Below, piece by piece: positions 1 through 4,904 of a stretch of DNA of 5,400 nt. The position numbers and the translations under genes were made by a program. The stretch's first letter is position 1. Each line of letters starts with the position of its first letter. The DNA is from Minisyncoccota bacterium (GTDB lineage: Bacteria; Patescibacteriota; Microgenomatia; UBA1400; PJMF01). The stretch spans positions 1-5,400 of the forward strand of contig DOZC01000061.1 in assembly GCA_003518205.1 (NCBI GenBank). The letters run 5' to 3'. The notes beneath the pieces are model-generated. The model was not told the DNA's origin. It saw only the letters and a list, made by a program, of their open reading frames with translations, and did not search any database.

Positions 1-991
1 TGATTGATTGAAAAAGAGGCCAAATCTCTACAAAAACAATAAAAAATAACCCCAGAAGTTCCCCAAACCCAAGAAAAAATAAAATTCCTTCTTCGGGCCC
101 CCAACCCCTACCGCCATAACCCCAGTAAGGAGTAATTAATTGCCGTAGATATAAAAAATGCAAATGATAATCGAAGTAACCTGAAAAAATCGTACTAGCA
201 AATTTGGTGAAATCCTTTTCAAAAAAGGCTGGAAAGAGATAAAAAGCTGCCAACAAAATTGCGATTAAATAACCACTCAAAAGCCACCAAAATCTTAAAC
301 CCCAATCTTGCCAACTCCAACCTTGGGGTTTTTTTCGCCACTCAATTATCACCAATCCAATTCCAATCAAACCTGAAATTGGCAAAAATAGCAGTGTGGT
401 AATATTATGACTCAAAAATAATCCCGTTAAACCAATAACTAGCCATTTCCAACCTGATTTGTCAGCTCGAATTACTAAAGTTAGTCCCCAAATGATTAAG
501 GGTAAAAAAGCCATTGCCCAAGCCTCGCTAAGGGCACCTCTAACAAAAAGGTTTACTGCTCGATATGGAGCCAAAGTAAAAGCCGCAGCTGTTAAAACTC
601 CACCCCATCTGCCATACCAAGCTTTACCGAGTTGAAAAGCCCCCGCAGCGGTTAAAATCGCGGCCAATAAATACAGCAGTTTAATACTCCAGACCACATC
701 AAAACCCAAACTGTAGATTAAAGCTCCAATATAATACGGTAGGGGCGCATAAAAATTAAACAGTGGCATGCCATAGCCATAGCCTAAATTTTGACTCCAT
801 CTAACTGGAAAATGACCCTCACTCAAAGCTCGAGTCATCTCACTAATTCTGGCTGCTTGAGTAAAATCATGAACCCGAAAAAACTCTGGTCGGAGTAGCG
901 ACCAACAGGTAGCCAAAATTAACAAGCCCAAACAAAAATGAATTAAATTGACTTCAGTATTGGCTTTCAACTGCCTGAGAAATTGCCACAT
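1..991 (-). CDS. Polytopic membrane protein, GT-C-like / PTPS-related family (partial, C-terminus off the left edge)
   Basis: I translated the minus strand from the ATG at 991-989. The frame stays open for 330 codons to the window edge, so only the N-terminal part is seen. It is strongly hydrophobic with many membrane segments; the first spans about residues 14-34. Visible landmarks are an HDF motif at 41-43 just after the first span, where GT-C glycosyltransferases usually carry an acidic residue in the first external loop; GYGYGMPLFNFYAPLPYY at 70-87; RGALSEAWA at 151-159; SHNITT at 194-199; PAFFEK at 234-239; and PYWGYG at 278-283. This pattern matches membrane proteins often labelled '6-pyruvoyl-tetrahydropterin synthase-related', a name with no proven enzymology. 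The likely role is sugar transfer from a lipid-linked donor at the outer membrane face, inferred from the fold style and the glycan-gene neighbours. It is divergent from the LCP gene. Family assignment is fairly confident; substrate is unknown. Confidence 0.8.
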   Translation of the reverse strand, partial: MWQFLRQLKANTEVNLIHFCLGLLILATCWSLLRPEFFRVHDFTQAARISEMTRALSEGHFPVRWSQNLGYGYGMPLFNFYAPLPYYIGALIYSLGFDVVWSIKLLYLLAAILTAAGAFQLGKAWYGRWGGVLTAAAFTLAPYRAVNLFVRGALSEAWAMAFLPLIIWGLTLVIRADKSGWKWLVIGLTGLFLSHNITTLLFLPISGLIGIGLVIIEWRKKPQGWSWQDWGLRFWWLLSGYLIAILLAAFYLFPAFFEKDFTKFASTIFSGYFDYHLHFLYLRQLITPYWGYGGRGWGPEEGILFFLGFGELLGLFFIVFVEIWPLFQSI

Positions 992-998
992 ATGATTT

Positions 999-1004
999 AT
1001 TCTA
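999..1004 (-). promoter_or_regulatory. Candidate -10 box (TAGAAT) for the minus-strand membrane protein gene
   Basis: On the minus strand TAGAAT lies 7 bases before the ATG at 991. A transcript starting 6-8 bases after it would begin at or next to the start codon, giving a leaderless message. No Shine-Dalgarno sequence is visible before this ATG, which fits. No convincing -35 hexamer is found at 16-18 bases. The call rests mainly on the same arrangement recurring at other starts in this window. Confidence 0.4.
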
Positions 1005-1010
1005 ACAGCC

Positions 1011-1040
1011 TCACTGGCAAAAAATCTGCCATAATTGGCA
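1011..1040. promoter_or_regulatory. Cluster of TGGCA/TGCCA inverted repeats in the divergent control region
   Basis: Three pentamers alternate in orientation: TGGCA at 1015-1019, TGCCA at 1027-1031 and TGGCA at 1036-1040. The first pair has a 7-base gap and the second pair a 4-base gap. The second pair encloses most of the candidate -10 box of the LCP gene. Bases 1011-1021 (TCACTGGCAAA, plus strand) recur exactly, on the other strand, at 4852-4862 in the window's other divergent gap. These could be binding sites for a dimeric regulator acting on both divergent genes. The symmetry is directly visible; the function is inferred. Confidence 0.35.
1030..1035 (+). promoter_or_regulatory. Candidate -10 box (CATAAT) for the LCP gene
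   Basis: CATAAT differs from the consensus TATAAT at one base and ends 8 bases before the ATG at 1044. A start 7-9 bases downstream would put the first transcribed base at or beside the ATG. There is no Shine-Dalgarno sequence, and no good -35 hexamer at the usual distance. The position also argues against the alternative TTG start at 1035, which overlaps the box. Confidence 0.45.
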
Positions 1041-1043
1041 AAT

Positions 1044-2204
1044 ATGCTTTCTGCCCCAACTCAACACGGCTCTAGTCACCCAATGCCTCATTCCCTGATT
1101 CAACCCCCATTACCCCAACTAAATTGGTTAAAAATTGTGGGTTTTTCGATTTTTTTGGCTCTAATTCTAAGTTTTAGTTTGTTAATTTTAACGGCGGGAA
1201 TTTTAAGCTGGGTCGCATGGTTAAAACTTCAGCCTGAGTTGACAGCACGTCAGTTAGATTTACCAATCGCCGTTGCTCAGGCAAAGGCTGGTTGGGAATT
1301 AGCTCCAATCACAACTGACGGACGACAAAATTGGTTAATTTTAGGAGTTGATACTCTAGCAACCAGAGGTGATGTGCCGCCTCTAACCGATACCATGATG
1401 GTAGCTAGTTTTAAAACCCAAGCTCAAACCTTGACTTTATTATCTCTGCCTCGTGATTTGTGGTTAGATGGCGTTCAAACTAAAATTAATGCTCTCTACG
1501 CTTACGGTCAAAGTAAACCAGCTGAACCCGCTACTCAATTAGTTACTACAACTATTAGTCAAACATTAAATTTACCGATTCATCGCACTTTTGTTATCTC
1601 CCTGGATCAACTACAACAATTAATTAATTTGTTGGATGGGATTGAAATTAATTTGCCTGCAGGTTTCACTGATCCCTTTTTTCCTCGTCCAGATGTAGAT
1701 GTGCGGGTTGAACATGATCCAGTCAAACTTTACGAAATCGTTACTTTTGAACCAGGATTACAAACATTATCGGCTGATAGAGCCCTAAAATATGTTCGAA
1801 GTCGCCACAGCGCTGGAGCTGAAGGAACTGACACAGCTCGGGCTATTCGGCAGCAATTGGTGATCGAAGCCATCGCCAGTAAACTGACTTCACTTCAGAC
1901 TTTTCGCCAAAAACCAACATTAATTCTGGATCTCTGGCAGTGGTATCACCAAAATTTTGCCGAAACTATCGGTATTAGTGAAATTGTGAGTTTGATAAAA
2001 CCAGCAATTTTGACCAAACAACTACCAATCATTCAAACAAAATCTCTTGCTATTCAGGAGCGAAATTATCAAACAAATCAAATCGTAACTCCAGGTGTGA
2101 TTTTTCATCCAGTAGTTTCAAAAACTAAATATCAGGGTCAATGGGTTTACATCATTCCAGATTTACCAATTTTTCAAGCCGAAATTAAAAACTTTTTTGA
2201 CTAG
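1044..2204 (+). CDS. LCP (LytR-CpsA-Psr) family protein, probable glycopolymer-envelope ligase
   Basis: LCP proteins are membrane-anchored phosphotransferases that move lipid-linked glycopolymers (teichoic acid, capsule, arabinogalactan) onto peptidoglycan outside the membrane. The 386-residue product has a short Pro/His-rich cytoplasmic tail, one membrane anchor at about 29-58, then the LCP domain at about 97-285. Family motifs are present: LTDT at 114-117, SLPRD at 134-138, KINALYAYG at 147-155, YVRSR at 250-254, and D263, R266 and RQQ at 269-271. The Asp and Arg residues that bind the lipid pyrophosphate in characterised members therefore look intact. The last 100 residues end in WVYIIPDL and do not resemble a standard LytR C-terminal domain. 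I chose the ATG at 1044 over the in-frame TTG at 1035, which overlaps a candidate -10 box. It lies 44 bases upstream of rfbB on the same strand, probably as the first gene of an operon. The polymer it transfers cannot be read from sequence. Confidence 0.93.
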   Translation: MLSAPTQHGSSHPMPHSLIQPPLPQLNWLKIVGFSIFLALILSFSLLILTAGILSWVAWLKLQPELTARQLDLPIAVAQAKAGWELAPITTDGRQNWLILGVDTLATRGDVPPLTDTMMVASFKTQAQTLTLLSLPRDLWLDGVQTKINALYAYGQSKPAEPATQLVTTTISQTLNLPIHRTFVISLDQLQQLINLLDGIEINLPAGFTDPFFPRPDVDVRVEHDPVKLYEIVTFEPGLQTLSADRALKYVRSRHSAGAEGTDTARAIRQQLVIEAIASKLTSLQTFRQKPTLILDLWQWYHQNFAETIGISEIVSLIKPAILTKQLPIIQTKSLAIQERNYQTNQIVTPGVIFHPVVSKTKYQGQWVYIIPDLPIFQAEIKNFFD

Positions 2205-2207
2205 TTG

Positions 2208-2233
2208 AGCTAGCAAAATTTAGCCCGCTAGTT
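2208..2233 (+). repeat. Imperfect inverted repeat in the LCP-rfbB gap
   Basis: AGCTAGC at 2208-2214 can pair with GCTAGTT at 2227-2233, giving seven pairs including one G-U, around a 12-base loop. It is just after the LCP stop codon and runs into the first base of a perfect TATAAT. There is no following T-run, so it is not a normal intrinsic terminator. It could be an operator or a weak RNA hairpin between the two genes, or chance. Confidence 0.25.
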
Positions 2234-2242
2234 ATAATGAGG
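2233..2242 (+). promoter_or_regulatory. Perfect TATAAT overlapping a GAGG ribosome-binding site before rfbB
   Basis: TATAAT occupies 2233-2238 and GAGG follows at 2239-2242, six bases before the ATG at 2249. The two signals exclude each other: transcription from this TATAAT would begin near 2245, losing the GAGG and giving a leader of only a few bases, whereas read-through from the LCP gene would keep the ribosome-binding site. An upstream in-frame ATG at 2237 lies inside the TATAAT and is an unlikely start. A TTGAGC at 2205-2210 is 22 bases upstream, too far for an ideal -35 box. Confidence 0.5.
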
Positions 2243-2248
2243 TCGCTT

Positions 2249-3277
2249 ATGTCAACTCAAACACTTTTGGTCACCGGTGGAGCGGGTTTTATTGGAGCCA
2301 ACTTTATTTTATATTGGTTGGCTAATCATCCAGATAGTCGGGTAATTAATTTGGATTTGCTAACTTATGCCGGCAATTTAGAAACTTTGCACCAAATTGA
2401 ATCTTTGCCAAATTACACTTTTGTTCAGGGTGACATTGGCAATACTGAACTGGTGAACAAAATCATGGCCGATGTTGATACGGTAGTACATTTTGCGGCT
2501 GAAACTCACGTCGATCGGTCAATTAAAAATCCCGATATCTTCCTCACCACCAATATTTTAGGAACTCACACTCTTCTCAAAGCGGCCTTAAAACATCATG
2601 TCAAGCGTTTTCATCACATTTCTACTGACGAGGTTTTTGGAAGTTTGGAGTTGGGCTCAACCAAAAAATTTACTGAAAAAACTGGCTATGACCCGCGTAG
2701 TCCTTACTCAGCCAGTAAGGCGGCTTCAGATCATTTGGTGAGGGCTTACGGCGAAACTTATGGTTTGCCCTACACTATAAGTAATTGTTCCAACAACTAT
2801 GGAGAATATCAGTTTCCCGAAAAAATCATTCCCTTGGCAATTACTAATTTAATGGCGGGTCGCAGAATTCCGGTTTATGGTGACGGTTTAAATGTCAGAG
2901 ATTGGTTGTATGTTCAAGATCATTGTCGAGCCATTGAGTTGATTTTAACGACTGGTCAAGAACACCAAACTTATTTGATTGGGGGTCTGTCTCATGATGT
3001 TTCTAACTTAGAGTTGATTAAAACAATTTTGAGATTAATGAATCATGCTGAAACCGAGTTTGATTTTGTCACTGACCGCCCTGGTCACGACCAGCGTTAT
3101 GCTGTGGATTGGTCCTACATTCATCAGAGCCTGGGTTGGAGCCCCACAGTGAGTTTGGAAGAAGGTTTGCAGCGCACTATTGATTGGTACCTGGCTCATC
3201 CAGATTGGTGGCAACCTCTAAAAACTAAAAATCAAGCTTACTTTGAAAGTCATTATGCTGGATCAAAATCAATCTAA
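2249..3277 (+). CDS. rfbB: dTDP-glucose 4,6-dehydratase
   Basis: This enzyme (RfbB/RmlB) converts dTDP-glucose to dTDP-4-keto-6-deoxyglucose in the cytoplasm, the second step of dTDP-rhamnose synthesis and the entry point to other dTDP-6-deoxysugars. The 342-residue product is normal length for this extended short-chain dehydrogenase family. It shows the NAD-binding TGGAGFIG at 9-16, DLLTYAGN at 36-43, ETHVDRS at 85-91, STDEVFG at 125-131 with the catalytic Thr126, Asp127 and Glu128, and YSASK at 153-157 with Tyr153 and Lys157. NCSNNYGEYQFPEK and YGDGLNVRDWLYV further on are the usual substrate-binding segments. The ATG at 2249 is preferred: the upstream ATG at 2237 sits inside a TATAAT, and GAGG is well placed for 2249. 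The gene lies 44 bases after the LCP gene and overlaps the next gene by 23 bases, which suggests coupled expression. No catalytic residue is missing. rmlA and rmlC are not in the window. Confidence 0.97.
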   Translation: MSTQTLLVTGGAGFIGANFILYWLANHPDSRVINLDLLTYAGNLETLHQIESLPNYTFVQGDIGNTELVNKIMADVDTVVHFAAETHVDRSIKNPDIFLTTNILGTHTLLKAALKHHVKRFHHISTDEVFGSLELGSTKKFTEKTGYDPRSPYSASKAASDHLVRAYGETYGLPYTISNCSNNYGEYQFPEKIIPLAITNLMAGRRIPVYGDGLNVRDWLYVQDHCRAIELILTTGQEHQTYLIGGLSHDVSNLELIKTILRLMNHAETEFDFVTDRPGHDQRYAVDWSYIHQSLGWSPTVSLEEGLQRTIDWYLAHPDWWQPLKTKNQAYFESHYAGSKSI

Positions 3278-4166
3278 AACCGCGGTTATCACCACTGGCC
3301 TCAATGGCTTAATTGGTTCAAAGTTGGCCACAGATTTTGGTATGACTTATGATTTTACCAATCTCGACATTACTCATCCGACTCAACCTACCGACATCAC
3401 CCAATACGATCAAGTTGCAACTAGACTTGAGGCTTTGCCAGCAGCTTCTCAAGTAATTCATTTTGCTGCCTATACTGATGTCACTGGAGCTTGGAATCAG
3501 CGCGAAAACAAAACTGGTTTGGCATACCAAGTGAATGTCGAAGGTACTAAAAATCTAATCAAAGCTTGTCAGGCCACTGGTAAAAGTTTGATTCATATCT
3601 CGACGGCTTTTGTGTTTAATGGCGAAAATGCTCAGAGTTATGTCGAGTCTGATCCTGTAAGTCCAATCGAGTGGTACGGTCAAACTAAGGCTTGGGCCGA
3701 AGCCGCAGTCCAAACTGCTGAAATTCCTTGGACAATTTTACGTATTGATATGCCCTTTCGCAGTGAGGCTTTTCCAAAGCTGGATTTTGCTCATAAGATT
3801 ATTAAAGGTATGGTGACTGGCGAACTTCACCCACAATTCACCGATCACTACGTTGGTCCGACTTTTATTGATGATTTTGTCAAAGTGATTGATTTTATGC
3901 TTCGCACTCATACCACTGGATTATTTCATGCCAGTAGCGGTGAAAAATGGAGCGATTTTGAATTTGCCAAGATGCTAAACCTAGCTTTAAAACTTAATTT
4001 TGAAGTCAAACCAGGTGATTTGACTAGCTATCTTGCTAGCCTGGAACGACCCTACCAAAAAAACACCAGCTTGAACTGTGAAAGGCTGAAAAAAATCCTG
4101 GATTTTGAGTTAAAAACCGTTGAGCAAGCTGTGAGTGAAATAAAGCAGCCGTGGCTGATAAACTAG
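3255..4166 (+). CDS. Extended SDR, dTDP-4-dehydrorhamnose reductase-like (RmlD-like)
   Basis: The 303-residue product is an NAD(P)-binding short-chain dehydrogenase of the RmlD-like type. It shows GLNGLIG at 15-21 (the nucleotide-binding glycines), HFAAYTDV at 69-76, NVEGTKNL at 94-101, HISTAFVFNG at 114-123 and YGQTK at 141-145. The catalytic Thr117, Tyr141 and Lys145 are kept, but the usual STDYVF motif reads STAFVF, so the Asp and Tyr after Thr are replaced. Adjacency to rfbB suggests it reduces a dTDP-4-keto-6-deoxyhexose. Whether that sugar is rhamnose, as for true RmlD, or another 6-deoxyhexose is unclear, and an epimerase or unrelated SDR role remains possible. I use the ATG at 3255; an in-frame TTG at 3243 would add four residues. 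Either start overlaps the end of rfbB, and the only upstream signal is a weak GAAAG, so translation is probably coupled to rfbB. Its stop codon overlaps that of trmD on the opposite strand. Confidence 0.85.
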   Translation: MLDQNQSKTAVITTGLNGLIGSKLATDFGMTYDFTNLDITHPTQPTDITQYDQVATRLEALPAASQVIHFAAYTDVTGAWNQRENKTGLAYQVNVEGTKNLIKACQATGKSLIHISTAFVFNGENAQSYVESDPVSPIEWYGQTKAWAEAAVQTAEIPWTILRIDMPFRSEAFPKLDFAHKIIKGMVTGELHPQFTDHYVGPTFIDDFVKVIDFMLRTHTTGLFHASSGEKWSDFEFAKMLNLALKLNFEVKPGDLTSYLASLERPYQKNTSLNCERLKKILDFELKTVEQAVSEIKQPWLIN

Positions 4167-4819
4167 GTCTCCAAAATTTTTTGGTTTTTTCGCCATTCTT
4201 CAATGAGTTTATGATTTCCTGACATCAATGCTTTCGGCACGCTCCAGTTATGATAAATCTCTGGCCTGGTATATTGCGGGAAACCTAATTGACCCGGCGC
4301 AGCGTGGGATTCATCTTGATTACTCAATTCATTACCCAAAACACCCGGCAATAATCGCACCACCGCGTCAGTCATCACCAAGGCCGCCGGCTCGCCGCCG
4401 GTGAGAACATAATCACCAATTCTGATTTCAGCATCAATTAAATTTTCCACCACTCGCTCATCGACTCCCTCATAATGGCCACAAATAATAGTTAATTCCG
4501 TTAATTTTGCCCAAGTTCTAGCTGTCTCCTGAACAAAAGCCTTGCCTTTGGCTGAAGTTAACACAATCAATTTTCCAGCTTGACCCTTCACCACTCCCAG
4601 TGATGCTAATGCCTCAGCAATTGGAGCAATCATCATCACCATGCCTGGACCACCACCAAAAGGCCGATCATCAGCAGTTTGATGAGCATCATGGGCAAAA
4701 TCTCGCAAATTTATCACTTTAAATTCGACTCGGGTTTGAATTTGAGCTCGCTTCAAAATAGAGGTTTGTAGACCACTCTCGAAAAACTCCGGAAATAATG
4801 TCAAAATATTGACTCTCAT
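4163..4819 (-). CDS. trmD: tRNA (guanine37-N1)-methyltransferase
   Basis: TrmD uses S-adenosylmethionine to methylate G37 next to the anticodon of tRNAs reading CNN-type codons, preventing +1 frameshifts; it is a dimeric knotted SPOUT enzyme and usually essential. Motifs in the 218-residue product: MRVNILTLFPEFF at the start, DDRPFGGGPGM at 50-60, GHYEGVDERV at 114-123, EIRIGDYVLTGGE at 131-143 (the cofactor knot), PQYTRPE at 181-187 and SGNHKLIEEWR at 200-210. The catalytic-loop acid appears as Asp169/Glu170 in NQDESH. The protein stops shortly after the EEWR helix, about 25-35 residues shorter than E. coli or B. subtilis TrmD, so the final RRPDL-type segment is missing. The ATG at 4819 matches the family start exactly. 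The gene stands alone, without rpsP, rimM or rplS, converging on the SDR gene and divergent from ugd. A TATAAT 8 bases upstream suggests its own near-leaderless promoter. Confidence 0.96.
   Translation of the reverse strand: MRVNILTLFPEFFESGLQTSILKRAQIQTRVEFKVINLRDFAHDAHQTADDRPFGGGPGMVMMIAPIAEALASLGVVKGQAGKLIVLTSAKGKAFVQETARTWAKLTELTIICGHYEGVDERVVENLIDAEIRIGDYVLTGGEPAALVMTDAVVRLLPGVLGNELSNQDESHAAPGQLGFPQYTRPEIYHNWSVPKALMSGNHKLIEEWRKNQKILET
4171..4190 (+). terminator. Weak candidate terminator for the rfbB-SDR transcript, inside the end of trmD
   Basis: Just past the SDR stop, CCAAAA at 4171-4176 can pair with TTTTGG at 4179-4184, followed by six T at 4185-4190. The stem is AT-rich with a very small loop, so it would be weak. 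It is the only T-rich run near the end of this transcript, and it lies within the last codons of trmD on the other strand. For the trmD transcript, CAGC/GCTG around a four-base loop at 4146-4157, followed by a T-rich stretch on the minus strand, is an equally weak counterpart inside the SDR gene. Confidence 0.22.
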
Positions 4820-4827
4820 CAGAGTGA

Positions 4828-4833
4828 ATTATA
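4828..4833 (-). promoter_or_regulatory. Candidate -10 box (perfect TATAAT) for trmD
   Basis: On the minus strand a perfect TATAAT ends 8 bases before the trmD ATG. Transcription would start at or very near the ATG, and no Shine-Dalgarno sequence is present between them. No good TTGACA-like -35 is found at the normal spacing. This is the clearest of the near-leaderless promoters here because nothing upstream on this strand can supply the transcript: the neighbouring gene is divergent. Confidence 0.6.
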
Positions 4834-4839
4834 CCGTGT

Positions 4840-4845
4840 TATAGT
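4840..4845 (+). promoter_or_regulatory. Weak candidate -10 box (TATAGT) for ugd
   Basis: TATAGT matches the -10 consensus at five of six positions and would give a leader of roughly 50 bases for ugd. No clear -35 is present at 16-18 bases. Unlike the other genes here, ugd has no -10-like hexamer close to its ATG. A GGGA at 4892-4895 could act as a weak ribosome-binding site. Confidence 0.25.
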
Positions 4846-4849
4846 AACT

Positions 4850-4879
4850 TGTTTGCCAGTGAAGTTGTGGCTGGCGACA
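4850..4879 (+). promoter_or_regulatory. Hairpin-forming inverted repeat in the ugd leader
   Basis: GCCAG at 4855-4859 pairs with CTGGC at 4871-4875 around an 11-base loop. The stem extends outward by a T-G wobble (4854/4876) and, past a single bulged base, TGT with ACA (4850-4852 with 4877-4879). It contains the 11-base TTTGCCAGTGA (4852-4862) shared with the other divergent gap. It could be an operator in DNA, or a hairpin in the ugd leader RNA 25 bases before the ATG. Its function is not known. Confidence 0.3.
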
Positions 4880-4904
4880 TGACGAAAAGATGGGAATTTC
4901 AAGT

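Noticed and set aside
1015..1030. A sigma-54-like promoter (TGGCA, then GC, with GG-N10-GC spacing) before the LCP gene
   Set aside because: The spacing fits, but the -12 part and the base after TGGCA deviate. The same bases are explained by the inverted-repeat cluster, and no activator gene is seen. Sigma-54 is also not expected in a Patescibacteria-like genome. Checking the genome for rpoN would decide.
1035..1043. TTG at 1035 as the start of the LCP gene
   Set aside because: It overlaps the candidate -10 box CATAAT and adds only three residues; the ATG at 1044 is better.
2208..2233. Intrinsic terminator after the LCP gene
   Set aside because: The hairpin has a weak stem, a long loop and no following T-run; read-through into rfbB is more likely.
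2237..2248. ATG at 2237 as the rfbB start
   Set aside because: It is formed by the end of TATAAT itself, and the GAGG at 2239-2242 is correctly placed for the ATG at 2249, after which the family sequence begins.
3318..3530. A 70-codon minus-strand open frame inside the SDR gene
   Set aside because: It lies fully within a gene with clear family motifs, has no recognisable protein features and no start signals; it is a frame shadow.
4024..4040. CTAGC/GCTAG inverted repeat inside the SDR gene, with the same arms as in the LCP-rfbB gap
   Set aside because: The arms are only five bases and it is within a conserved-frame coding region; CTAG is not rare in this window, so chance is the simplest explanation.
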